64,000 bases of DNA from Erysipelotrichaceae bacterium NK3D112 (GCA_000701725.1 JNJQ01000004.1:1-64000), one strand, 5' to 3'. Numbered from the stretch's first letter, positions 1 through 7,351 are shown. The notes: a model not told the origin generated them from the letters alone. A program made the numbers and translations.

Positions 1-22
1 GCAATGTCATTTAGTTAAGACA
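1..22 (+). repeat. Left terminal inverted repeat of the IS4-like element
   Basis: It begins GCAATGTCATTTAGTTAAGA and matches the reverse complement of 1783-1804 at 18 of 22 positions. It may continue beyond the window. Confidence 0.8.
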
Positions 23-34
23 TTAAGGGGCGGG

Positions 35-78
35 AAAGGAAGTATATTTCGGGAAGAATCGAAATTGCTTCCTTTTTT
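35..78 (+). terminator. Hairpin inside the left IS end
   Basis: AAAGGAAG (35-42) pairs with CTTCCTTT (68-75), and an inner ATTTCG/CGAAAT pairing extends the stem. A T-tract follows on the plus strand. It could stop transcription entering the element or end the leftward transposase transcript. Confidence 0.5.
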
Positions 79-117
79 ATAGCAACAATAAAATCAAATC
101 TATATCTGAAGATGTTT

Positions 118-1458
118 TTAGAAACTGCGTTTTCTGTTATTACAGTAATTGCTTGCCAGTTGGCCTTTTGTGCGTGGATATGTCCGATCATCTCTGACAG
201 GTTCGACATTTTCAGATATTTCATCCATTATTCTTGCCATCAATGCCTCCTGAATTTTCTCGTCCTTTTCCAAGATGAGCCGTATCAGTTCCTCCTTCAG
301 AATTCCAATTGCCAGATTTCTGTTTACTGCCATTGGATATTTTCTTTGTTTATACTTCTTACTGTCTGCGATCTCGTCTTCTACATCATTTATGATATCC
401 GATATCAGATTGTATAAATAACCTGTCGCGTATATATCCTGTTCAATGATAATCGGTTTCTGACCTGTAAAGTTTTCAAGCTGAAGTTTGTTTTTTAATT
501 CATCATAACTGGTCTCAATGCCCCATCTGCAGTGATATATGGTTTTCATTTCATTCTGCGAAATGATTGATTCCGGAACATTCGTCAAAATGAACTCTAT
601 TTCTCCTGTATTAAGCGGAACCTTCACAAATCTTAACCGAATCTTTTCTTTTTTCTCCAGTCGTTCGGCTGTCGCAATATCGCCTTTTGTTTTATATGGA
701 TTGATTCTTGTTTTGTCAAAAATGATATCTATCCATTCATCTTCTGATGTCATTGATTGGATTTCTCGTTTGTAATGTGTAGGCCCCAGTCGTACAACGA
801 AATACTGATTCATTTCCATCAGATCAAGAAGAAAGTTCGCTCCAGGGTATCCTCTGTCCGCCAGCAGAATTGATTTTTTATTTCCAATGACACTGCTGCT
901 CTGTTTTAAATGCGAAATCGCTGCCTTGCGTTCATCAAATTTGCATTCGTTGATACTCATGTCAATGATAATTCTGTTCAGCACATCATACAGGGAGGAT
1001 ACTCCTGCCTGCGGCCGCTCTTTCGGTTCCTTGCCTTTGTGAGAAGCGTTGCCATATTTCTGAACATTCTCTTTTGTCAGCGGAACATTAATATCACTTC
1101 CATCGACTGCGAGAAGAAGATACCCTTTCCAATCAGTAACATTCTCTTTGTCTGTATAAATATTTTTTGCGTGGAATCTTAACAGCTCCAAAAAGGCAAG
1201 CGGATTCAGTTTCATCCGCTGCTGATGATATCCGGACTTAGTTATTTTGGAAGGCATTTTGAACATATCTTTAAACTCTCTCAATTCCATATATAATGAT
1301 CTGCCTTTTCGGCAGAGTACGGAATACAAAAGTGTCAATAAGGGCATTTTTCTGTTTCGGGTGTAATGTGAAGATTTAATTTGACGGCAAATTTGCGCAA
1401 AAGACTCCTGTCGCATGTAAGAAAGGTCTTTCAGGAATCGCAAATGCGCCTTTTTCAT
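118..1458 (-). CDS. IS4-family DDE transposase
   Basis: This is a 446-residue transposase that cuts and joins the element's ends. Visible marks are an acidic residue in AVDGSD, a second in LADRGYPG, and the C-terminal block YHCRWGIETSYDELK. That block fits the IS4-family Y-(2)-R-(3)-E-(6)-K signature exactly and supplies the catalytic Glu. The reading frame is full length with no interruption, so the enzyme may be active. It starts 12 bases after the stop of the small ORF at 1470-1676 and is probably translated from the same leftward transcript. No strong ribosome binding site precedes the ATG, which suggests translational coupling or low expression, common for transposases. Confidence 0.9.
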   Translation of the reverse strand: MKKAHLRFLKDLSYMRQESFAQICRQIKSSHYTRNRKMPLLTLLYSVLCRKGRSLYMELREFKDMFKMPSKITKSGYHQQRMKLNPLAFLELLRFHAKNIYTDKENVTDWKGYLLLAVDGSDINVPLTKENVQKYGNASHKGKEPKERPQAGVSSLYDVLNRIIIDMSINECKFDERKAAISHLKQSSSVIGNKKSILLADRGYPGANFLLDLMEMNQYFVVRLGPTHYKREIQSMTSEDEWIDIIFDKTRINPYKTKGDIATAERLEKKEKIRLRFVKVPLNTGEIEFILTNVPESIISQNEMKTIYHCRWGIETSYDELKNKLQLENFTGQKPIIIEQDIYATGYLYNLISDIINDVEDEIADSKKYKQRKYPMAVNRNLAIGILKEELIRLILEKDEKIQEALMARIMDEISENVEPVRDDRTYPRTKGQLASNYCNNRKRSF

Positions 1459-1469
1459 ATGACTGTCTC

Positions 1470-1676
1470 CTAATTCTCTGGAGTCTCATCATAAACAAGA
1501 CGGGGTTTCTTTTTTGCGTAAGCCGCCTTGAGATATGGGATCTGATCTTCAGTAACAGGGCCGAGATTAGCAATAATAGACTGAACCACTTTACCGTTTA
1601 TTCTTTTGTTTTCAACTAGCTTGGCATAATAATGCGTTTTTCCGCCATAGACACGGGAATCAATTCTGATAAACAT
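1470..1676 (-). CDS. Small IS accessory ORF resembling the N-terminus of IS1634-type transposases
   Basis: This 68-residue protein begins MFIRI, followed by YYAKLVENKR and VVQSIIANLGPV. That layout recalls the short N-terminal region of IS1634-family transposases (MFIR...LVE.YR...G...Q....NLG). Here it stops and a complete IS4-type transposase follows 12 bases later. It may be a separate DNA-binding or regulatory subunit, or the remnant of a split or replaced transposase. Its ATG lies in a 12-base repeat (1674-1685) that recurs upstream at 1730-1741. The function is not known. Confidence 0.6.
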   Translation of the reverse strand: MFIRIDSRVYGGKTHYYAKLVENKRINGKVVQSIIANLGPVTEDQIPYLKAAYAKKKPRLVYDETPEN

Positions 1677-1741
1677 AACACTACAATAAATTGATATTAA
1701 AGCTTATTTACAAATTAATTATATATTTACATAACACTACA
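1674..1741. repeat. 12-bp direct repeat around the IS accessory-ORF start
   Basis: CATAACACTACA occurs at 1674-1685 and again at 1730-1741. The first copy contains the start codon of the 68-residue ORF on the minus strand. The AT-rich spacer probably holds the leftward promoter. Confidence 0.6.
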
Positions 1742-1782
1742 TTCAAGGCGCCATAAGAAAAACCACCTTTTTTCCGGTGGGA

Positions 1783-1804
1783 TTTCTTAACTTAACGGCA
1801 TTGC
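1783..1804 (-). repeat. Right terminal inverted repeat of the IS4-like element
   Basis: Its reverse complement is GCAATGCCGTTAAGTTAAGA, matching the left end with four mismatches in 22. A hairpin (1756-1790, AAGAAA.ACCACC with GGTGG.ATTTCTT) lies just inside it, upstream of the leftward IS genes. Confidence 0.8.
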
Positions 1805-1825
1805 ATAAAACGGGCATTTTTTCTG

Positions 1826-1854
1826 TTTACATTCAGAAGGGAAACTGGTATCAT
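1826..1854 (+). promoter_or_regulatory. rpsF operon promoter
   Basis: TTTACA (1826-1831) and TATCAT (1849-1854) are separated by 17 bases, giving a predicted start near 1861. It lies just outside the IS right end (1804), so the insertion left the promoter intact. Confidence 0.7.
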
Positions 1855-1860
1855 TATACG

Positions 1861-1907
1861 GCGAGTGGTAAAAACCGCTCCTTGCCAGAAATGGCCGTTT
1901 AGACCAG
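1861..1907 (+). promoter_or_regulatory. Possible S6:S18-type ribosomal-protein leader
   Basis: The short 5' leader can fold into GAGTGGT-AAAA-ACCGCTC (1862-1879) and GCCA-GAAA-TGGC hairpins before the ribosome binding site AAGGAGGTG at 1908-1916. rpsF leaders in many bacteria bind the S6:S18 complex for feedback. The match here is by position and structure only. Confidence 0.4.
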
Positions 1908-1921
1908 AAGGAGGTGTACGA

Positions 1922-2230
1922 ATGAAAAAGTATGAAGTCATGTACATCATCAATGAGTCTGTCGAGGCTGAAAAGAGAGCCGAACTGATCGAGAACCTCG
2001 CCAAGATCATCACTGATAACGGCGGTGTTGTCACAAAGACAGACGAGTGGGGAATGCGCGAGTTCGCATACCGCATTGATTACATGAAGAAGGGTTACTA
2101 TGTAGTAGTAAACTTCGAAGCAGACAACGAGTGCGTCAAAGAATTTGACCGTCTGATGCGCATCAACGCCAATGTCGTCCGTTTCATGATTACAGTGGAC
2201 GAAGCTCCCGTTCGGGAGGCAAAGAAATGA
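1922..2230 (+). CDS. rpsF: 30S ribosomal protein S6
   Basis: S6 is a 102-residue protein of the 30S platform that binds 16S rRNA together with S18. The sequence begins MKKYEVMYII and has the conserved GMREFAYRI and KGYYVVVNFEAD blocks. The ATG at 1922 is chosen over an in-frame start at 1865 because a strong ribosome binding site (AAGGAGGTG, 1908-1916) precedes it and because known S6 proteins begin here. The stop overlaps the ssb start by four bases (ATGA), so the two are translationally coupled. It is the first gene of the rpsF-ssb-rpsR operon. Confidence 0.97.
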   Translation: MKKYEVMYIINESVEAEKRAELIENLAKIITDNGGVVTKTDEWGMREFAYRIDYMKKGYYVVVNFEADNECVKEFDRLMRINANVVRFMITVDEAPVREAKK

Positions 2231-2760
2231 TCAACCGCGTTGTTCTGGTCGGGAGACTGACCAGAGACGTCGAAGTCCGCAAAACACAGAGCAATCTTTC
2301 CGTGGCATCATTCACAGTCGCATGTGACAGCCGCAGAAGGGCAGCCGACGGTTCCACCCAGAACCAGGCTGACTTCATCAACTGTGTCGCCTGGAGACAG
2401 ACAGCGGATTTCCTGGGCCAGTACGCCAGAAAAGGCGCAATGGTCGGGGTTGAAGGAAGACTGCAGTCACGCAGCTATGACCGCGACGGTCAGAAGGTCT
2501 ATGTCACAGAGGTTGTCTGTGACAATGTCCAGCTGCTTGAATCAAGAGCGCAGTCGGAAGCCAGAGCGCAGAGCGCAGGCGGTTATCAGGACAGCTATCA
2601 GCAGCAGCCTGCATACCAGCAGGGCTATCAGCAGCCCTCTTATCAGCAGCCCAGCTACCAGCAGCCGTCCTACTCTCAGCCGAGCCAGCAGCCCTCATAT
2701 GATGACGGCTTCGGAAGTTCGGCCGGACTGGATATTTCCAGCGATGACCTGCCCTTTTAA
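2227..2760 (+). CDS. ssb: Single-stranded DNA-binding protein
   Basis: SSB coats single-stranded DNA and recruits replication and repair proteins. The 177-residue protein has an N-terminal OB fold (about 1-105; MINRVVLVGRLT, FINCVAWRQTADF, VEGRLQ) and a low-complexity linker. It ends in the acidic tip DDLPF, the standard partner-docking motif. The linker carries tandem QQPSY-type repeats at about residues 130-160 (bases 2610-2700). It overlaps rpsF by four bases and is followed by rpsR, the usual Bacillota arrangement that ties SSB supply to ribosome synthesis. Confidence 0.96.
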   Translation: MINRVVLVGRLTRDVEVRKTQSNLSVASFTVACDSRRRAADGSTQNQADFINCVAWRQTADFLGQYARKGAMVGVEGRLQSRSYDRDGQKVYVTEVVCDNVQLLESRAQSEARAQSAGGYQDSYQQQPAYQQGYQQPSYQQPSYQQPSYSQPSQQPSYDDGFGSSAGLDISSDDLPF

Positions 2761-2779
2761 TTGAAAAAGGAGAAGAGAT

Positions 2780-3010
2780 ATGGCATTCAGAAAGCAGAGA
2801 ACAGGCCGCAGAAAGGTCTGCTACTTCACAAAGAACAACATCGAATATATCGATTACAAAGATGTTGAACTTCTGAAGAAGTTTATCAGTGCTAACGGAA
2901 AGATCACTCCGCGCCGTGTCACAGGCACACGTGCGAAGTATCAGCGTCAGCTGGCAGTCGCAATCAAGCGCGCCCGTCAGATGGCACTGCTTCCTTACGT
3001 AGAGGACTGA
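2780..3010 (+). CDS. rpsR: 30S ribosomal protein S18
   Basis: This is a 76-residue S18, the partner of S6 on the 30S platform. Recognisable blocks are [28 protein letters not shown] and [20 protein letters not shown]. The ribosome binding site AAAAGGAGAAGAG lies just before the ATG. It is the last gene of the operon and ends 13 bases before a strong hairpin terminator. Length is normal for the family. Confidence 0.97.
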   Translation: MAFRKQRTGRRKVCYFTKNNIEYIDYKDVELLKKFISANGKITPRRVTGTRAKYQRQLAVAIKRARQMALLPYVED

Positions 3011-3022
3011 GCAATCCACTTG

Positions 3023-3050
3023 AAAAACCGTCGCTGCGACGGTTTTTTTT
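3023..3050. terminator. Bidirectional terminator after rpsR
   Basis: AAAAACCGTCG and CGACGGTTTTT form a long stem followed by a T-run. The mirrored A-run lets it also serve the convergent gene at 3064-3708. Confidence 0.85.
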
Positions 3051-3063
3051 CATGCAATTCAGT

Positions 3064-3708
3064 TTATTCCGTTTGCGTCAGGACATCCCCGACACAATAG
3101 CAATCTGTATCATGCGCTTTTGCCAGTTTTTTCTGGAAGGCGGCAATTTTATCATGCAGTTCATCAGAGAAGGTCACTGTTTCGTATTCACTTTGAAGCT
3201 GCTCAAACCGGCCGCTTCTTCTGAGCAGATCCATCCGCATCAGTTTCGTTGCTTCGCTGTCATCGGTTTTCAGAACTTCTTCGTAAAGATCGGCTGCCAT
3301 CCCTCTGACTTTCACAGCATTCTGAATATCATGCGCATCATCACATGCCCATGCGCAGTAAACAAGATGATCTGCGGCACGCTCGGTTTTACCGTCATGA
3401 AGATTTACCATATATGCCTGATAGAACTTTTTGGCCAGTCCGGAAATAAAGGCGGTGCCTTCACAGTTTCTGTATGATTCCCGCGACAGCCATTTTTTAT
3501 CGACGGATGTGTCTCTGTCTATTTTTCCGTTGGAATATCCGCAATCAGGACAGGTCTGAACCCAGGTGTGGATCGTGTCCCGCTGCATCGGGGCAGGCCT
3601 CAGATCCAGATCGGGGGAACCGAAGGAATTGGTTGAGCCGACAACCCTGAACTTATGTGTGCGGCCGCAGACGGCGCAGGTATATTCAGCAGTGAAATAT
3701 GTGGTCAT
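3064..3708 (-). CDS. DUF2225-like zinc-ribbon protein
   Basis: This 214-residue cytoplasmic protein has two Cys pairs, CAVCG near the start (about 11-15) and CPDCGYSN (about 53-60), followed by a helical region. The pattern of a CxxC pair, a D-x-D stretch and a second WVQTCPDCGY block resembles the DUF2225 family, whose role is unknown. The pairs probably bind one zinc ion. The later part (AADLYEEVLKTDD and similar) looks like helical-repeat hairpins. The ATG follows GGAAAGGAGAAAATC, a good ribosome binding site. It is monocistronic, convergent with rpsR. Confidence 0.6.
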   Translation of the reverse strand: MTTYFTAEYTCAVCGRTHKFRVVGSTNSFGSPDLDLRPAPMQRDTIHTWVQTCPDCGYSNGKIDRDTSVDKKWLSRESYRNCEGTAFISGLAKKFYQAYMVNLHDGKTERAADHLVYCAWACDDAHDIQNAVKVRGMAADLYEEVLKTDDSEATKLMRMDLLRRSGRFEQLQSEYETVTFSDELHDKIAAFQKKLAKAHDTDCYCVGDVLTQTE

Positions 3709-3921
3709 GATTTTCTCCTTTCCGCTATCTCTCTGCTCTAACTATATATGATTCTGAACAGTTCTTTTTTTTACATTTCAGAGGATTGAACCGAAAGCGG
3801 CAATCCGTGAAGATTCATTCTGACTTGATCATGTTCAATTCGGCTGATTTTTGGTAGACTGTAGATGGTATGAAATCCGGCTTTTTGTAATGCCGTGACC
3901 GCTTGGAACGGGGTGAATGCA

Positions 3922-5331
3922 GTGGAAGATATCAGAAAAACAGCAAATGATCTGATCAGCTGGATGAAAGATCAGGCTGCGGGCAAATGTGAAATCGGCG
4001 AAAGCGCTGAAAGCAACATGGACTGTCTGCATCTGGAAACCCCGTACGCAAAGGCGAATGTGACCGTCTATTATCTGGAATTCACGATCTGTGAACTGCG
4101 GGTCATGGACCGCAAGGATGAAAATGTCTTCTACCTTCACTTTGAACTGAATGACATTGATCATGCGAAGAGCCTTTATTCGGAAATGCTTGAATGCCTG
4201 CTCAAACAGAAACAGGACAATGATATCCATGTGCTGTTATGCTGCACATGCGGTCTGACCACTTCCTTCTTCACGATGAAGCTCAATGAGTCAGCCGCGG
4301 CCATGGGCATCAAAATGGACTTTGAGGCGGTTCCTTATGACAGGCTTTATGAGACGGCTGCCTCCAAGGATATCGTCCTGCTGGCGCCGCAGATCGGCTA
4401 CCAGCTCAAAAACGCGAAGAAGATTCTCACCGACAAGGCGGTATTCGCCATTCCGGCCGCGGTCTTCTCAAGCTATGACGTGCTTGGTCTGATCAACTTT
4501 GTCAGAGACAATGTGAACCAGCCGGAAGAGGAAAAAACAGCGCAGTCCGAAGAACGCTTATCCATGAATGAGAAGGGCGGCAGCGTGCTTCTGGTATCCG
4601 TCATCAACATGGAGCGCAGAACCCAGCTGGCCTACCGTGTCTATAACGGTCATGAGATCCTCATGGAAAAGCAGATTGTCAAGGAGACCTATGCGGCCAG
4701 CGACATCCTTGATGTCATCGCCACCGTGCTGACCCTTGATCCGGAGATTGAAACCGTCGGTGTTGTTTCCCCGGGCTCCTTCATTGACGGAAAGCTGACC
4801 TATGAAAAGGCCAATATCATCAACTTTGATATCCGTAATGAAATCGAGCAGAGATTCAAACGGAAGACGGTCGTGCTCAATGACACCGACGCGATGGCGC
4901 TGGGTTACAGCATGCGCGAAAGAAACGGCGCAGAGACGGCCTTCTACTTCCTGCCAAGCGGTGAATACGCGGGCAATATCGGCATGAGTGAAAACGGCAT
5001 GATCTTCGGCAATGCCGGCCATATGGGCGGCTCACAGCTTGAAGGCATCACCGACATCATGACCTTCCCCAAAAATCCTTATGCCCTTGCCAAGACACCG
5101 GAGGGCAATGTGATCCTGGCAGCCAGATACATCGCCGGCCTGATCACATTCACAGGATGTGCGCATGTGGCATATTATGCCAAGATGATTCCCGATACGG
5201 AATCACTGATGAAAGAGCTTGAAACCATCATCCGCAGGGAATATATCCCCGAAATTGTTAAGGTTGCCAGCATCAGGGATTATCTCTATGACGGGGCAAT
5301 GTATTATATAGAAAACAGAAAGGATCAATAA
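3922..5331 (+). CDS. PTS EIIB-like / ROK-like fusion protein
   Basis: The 469-residue protein starts at GTG 3922 (ribosome binding site GGAACGGGG at 3905-3913); an upstream GTG at 3895 is possible. Residues 1-95 are unassigned. Residues about 100-195 look like a lactose/cellobiose-type EIIB domain. C108 sits in C-T-C-G-L-T-T-S, matching the phosphocysteine loop C-x-x-G-M-S-T-S, and LLAPQIGY matches the family's LLGPQIAY. Residues about 222-465 look like a ROK sugar-kinase fold (VVSPGSF at 280-286, LNDTDAMALGY with D321, GNAGHMGG at 363-370). The N-terminal DxGxT phosphate loop and the ROK zinc cluster appear absent, so it may be a sensor rather than a kinase. It leads a four-gene operon with partner-switch proteins. 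I know of no characterised protein with this layout. Confidence 0.6.
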   Translation: MEDIRKTANDLISWMKDQAAGKCEIGESAESNMDCLHLETPYAKANVTVYYLEFTICELRVMDRKDENVFYLHFELNDIDHAKSLYSEMLECLLKQKQDNDIHVLLCCTCGLTTSFFTMKLNESAAAMGIKMDFEAVPYDRLYETAASKDIVLLAPQIGYQLKNAKKILTDKAVFAIPAAVFSSYDVLGLINFVRDNVNQPEEEKTAQSEERLSMNEKGGSVLLVSVINMERRTQLAYRVYNGHEILMEKQIVKETYAASDILDVIATVLTLDPEIETVGVVSPGSFIDGKLTYEKANIINFDIRNEIEQRFKRKTVVLNDTDAMALGYSMRERNGAETAFYFLPSGEYAGNIGMSENGMIFGNAGHMGGSQLEGITDIMTFPKNPYALAKTPEGNVILAARYIAGLITFTGCAHVAYYAKMIPDTESLMKELETIIRREYIPEIVKVASIRDYLYDGAMYYIENRKDQ

Positions 5332-5333
5332 TT

Positions 5334-5630
5334 ATGGAGATTGAACTGAAAAAGGACGGTACGCATCTGACCGCCGTCATGCACGGAAGAATCGACACAT
5401 CCACCAGCACCGATGCGGAAAGAATTCTGATTCCGGCGATTGAGGGAATCGATGATCTGGTTCTCGACTTTGCCGACATTGAATATATCTCATCTGCCGG
5501 TCTGCGTGTGCTTCTGCTGGTCTTCAAGCAGATGAGCGCCCAGGGCGAGATGAAGCTCATCAATGTCAATGAAGTGGTCCGTGAGGTCCTCGACATCACC
5601 GGCTTCCTTGACATCCTGAATGTCGAATAG
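5334..5630 (+). CDS. STAS-domain anti-sigma factor antagonist
   Basis: This 98-residue single STAS domain is of the SpoIIAA/RsbV type. Such proteins bind an RsbW/SpoIIAB kinase and release its partner; phosphorylation of one Ser switches them off. The switch loop EYISSAGLRVLL is present (S53/S54), as is the C-terminal NEVVREVLDITGF helix. It starts two bases after the stop of the EIIB-ROK gene, with AAAGGA as ribosome binding site, so the genes are co-transcribed. The probable partner is the ATPase at 5693-6100. No sigma factor gene lies nearby, so its target is unknown. Confidence 0.88.
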   Translation: MEIELKKDGTHLTAVMHGRIDTSTSTDAERILIPAIEGIDDLVLDFADIEYISSAGLRVLLLVFKQMSAQGEMKLINVNEVVREVLDITGFLDILNVE

Positions 5631-5692
5631 GAACACTCATCACAAGCATCTGCCATTAATGGCGGATCCCTGGCGCGTGGAGGTTTATGATC

Positions 5693-6100
5693 ATGAATGA
5701 AATGACAATTGATGCGACCGTTGAAAACATACCGGCGGTAACCGCGTTTGTGAATGAAAAGCTCGAGGAACTCAACTGCCCGATGAAGGCGCGGATGCAG
5801 ATCGATATCGCCATCGATGAGCTCTTCGGCAACATTTCCAATTACGCCTACAAGCCTGATGTCGGTCCGGCCACAGTCAGAGTGGAGGTGGACAATGATC
5901 CCGTTGCGGTGATCATCACGTTCATCGACGGCGGAAGGCAGTTTGATCCGCTTTCCGCGGATGATCCGGACACGACACTTCCCGCATCCGAGCGAAGAAT
6001 CGGCGGCCTCGGTCTTTTCCTTGTGCGCAAGACCATGGATGAGATCACCTATGAATACCGGGAAGGCAAGAATATATTGCGGATCCGCAAGAATATATGA
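5693..6100 (+). CDS. RsbW/SpoIIAB-like GHKL ATPase (serine kinase)
   Basis: This small GHKL-fold ATPase resembles anti-sigma Ser kinases. It has an N box with E and N (IAIDELFGNISNYAY), a G1 box (FIDGGRQFDP) and a G2 box (RIGGLGLFLVRKTMDE). The ATG at 5693 is favoured because GGAGG at 5678-5682 is well spaced from it; an in-frame ATG at 5687 is closer to that site. By family knowledge it should bind and phosphorylate the adjacent STAS proteins. It may sequester a sigma factor or another regulator encoded elsewhere. A GCCATTAATGGC hairpin lies in the 60-base gap before it. Confidence 0.85.
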   Translation: MNEMTIDATVENIPAVTAFVNEKLEELNCPMKARMQIDIAIDELFGNISNYAYKPDVGPATVRVEVDNDPVAVIITFIDGGRQFDPLSADDPDTTLPASERRIGGLGLFLVRKTMDEITYEYREGKNILRIRKNI

Positions 6101-6172
6101 GATACTTTGCGGGTTATCACCGCATCTGCCGTCCCGGGTACCGGACGGAAACAAAAACGGGAGGAAATTTGA

Positions 6173-7351
6173 ATGAATCTGATTGAAGCAAACGCCGAAG
6201 CGGAAACATTGCGTATTTATCTGATCGGGCATATCGACTCAGCCAATGCGGCGCAGATCGAAAAGGAAATTACGGAAGTCCGCAATGCCCATCCTGAATG
6301 CACGAAGATGATCATTGACGCCTCAAAACTGGAATATATTTCCAGTGCCGGCCTCAGAGTCATCCTGCGTTTAAGAAAAGTTTACCCGGATCTGAAACTG
6401 GTCAACGTTTCGGCGGAAGTATATGAAGTTTTTGATATGACGGGATTCACCGAAATGATGACTGTGGAAAAGGCATACCGCGTCATCTCCACCGAGGGAT
6501 GCGAAGTCATCGGCCAGGGCGCCAACGGCAAGGTTTACCGCATTGACCGCGACACGATCGTCAAGGTTTATATGAATCCGGACTCATTACCCGATATTCA
6601 GCGCGAGCGCGAACTGGCAAGACATGCGTTCGTTCTGGGGATTCCGACAGCGATTCCCTATGATGTTGTCAGAGTGGGAGAGGGATACGGCTCCGTATTC
6701 GAACTGCTCAACGCGACCTCATTTGCCAAATGGCTGGCGCAGAAACCGGAAGATCTCGATGAGATCGTCAGAGAAAGCGTAGATCTGCTTAAGAAGATCC
6801 ACAGCACCGTCGTCAAACCGGGCGAGGTTCCCGATATGCGCCAGACCGCGCTGAAATGGGTCACCTTCCTCAAAGACTATCTTTCCCCGGAAAAGGGCGA
6901 GAAGCTTGTCGCGATGGTTGAGGCGGTACCGGTGGATTATCATATGATGCACGGTGACTATCATATCAAGAATGTCATGCTGCAGGATGGCGAAGCATTG
7001 CTGATTGACATGGACACTCTCTGCCATGGACATCCCGTCTTCGAATTTGCTTCCATCTTCAATGCCTACCAGGGTTTCTCCTGTGCCGACCATACCAACA
7101 TTGAGCGCTTCCTCGGTATCACCTATGAGCAGGGTGCACAACTCTGGAACAAGACCCTGAAATACTATTTTGAGGGCAAGAGTGAAGAGGAAATCGCCGC
7201 GATCGGCGACCGTGCAAAGATCATCGGCTATTCCAGAATTCTGCGCAGGGCATACCGCAGACCCGATGAAGAGAACAGTGCGGTCATCGCCTTCTGCAAA
7301 AAGGAGATCGAAGATCTGCTTGAGCGGGTTGATTCCCTGACATGGGACTGA
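6173..7351 (+). CDS. STAS domain fused to an aminoglycoside-phosphotransferase-like kinase
   Basis: In this 392-residue fusion, residues 1-100 form a STAS domain with the switch loop EYISSAGLRVIL (S57/S58). Residues about 105-385 form a kinase of the APH/choline-kinase fold, with a glycine-rich loop GQGANGKVYRI (114-124), a Lys in IVKVY (131), HGDYHIKN (260-267; catalytic D262, N267) and LIDMD (D279). It recalls the TIGR02172 family of APH-like kinases. The substrate is unknown. The STAS part suggests control by the RsbW-like ATPase encoded just upstream. The ribosome binding site GGGAGGA precedes the ATG, and a strong terminator follows. It is the last gene of the operon. Confidence 0.8.
   Translation: MNLIEANAEAETLRIYLIGHIDSANAAQIEKEITEVRNAHPECTKMIIDASKLEYISSAGLRVILRLRKVYPDLKLVNVSAEVYEVFDMTGFTEMMTVEKAYRVISTEGCEVIGQGANGKVYRIDRDTIVKVYMNPDSLPDIQRERELARHAFVLGIPTAIPYDVVRVGEGYGSVFELLNATSFAKWLAQKPEDLDEIVRESVDLLKKIHSTVVKPGEVPDMRQTALKWVTFLKDYLSPEKGEKLVAMVEAVPVDYHMMHGDYHIKNVMLQDGEALLIDMDTLCHGHPVFEFASIFNAYQGFSCADHTNIERFLGITYEQGAQLWNKTLKYYFEGKSEEEIAAIGDRAKIIGYSRILRRAYRRPDEENSAVIAFCKKEIEDLLERVDSLTWD

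Larger units (their letters stand above)
1..1804 (-). mobile_element. IS4-like insertion sequence (about 1.8 kb)
   Basis: The element is bounded by imperfect inverted repeats at 1-22 and 1783-1804 (18 of 22 positions match) and carries an IS4-type transposase and a 68-residue accessory ORF, both leftward. The left repeat touches the window edge, so the true left end and the target duplication cannot be confirmed. Hairpins lie just inside both ends (35-75 and 1756-1790). Such structures in other IS elements block read-through transcription from outside. The element sits directly upstream of the rpsF promoter at 1826. Confidence 0.85.

Noticed and set aside
2590-2700. CRISPR-like repeats
   Set aside because: The repeats are in-frame codons of the SSB linker without spacers. 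No CRISPR array was found anywhere in the window.
5273-6232. Long minus-strand open frame across the STAS/ATPase genes
   Set aside because: It overlaps two genes with clear motifs on the plus strand and has no recognisable domain of its own.
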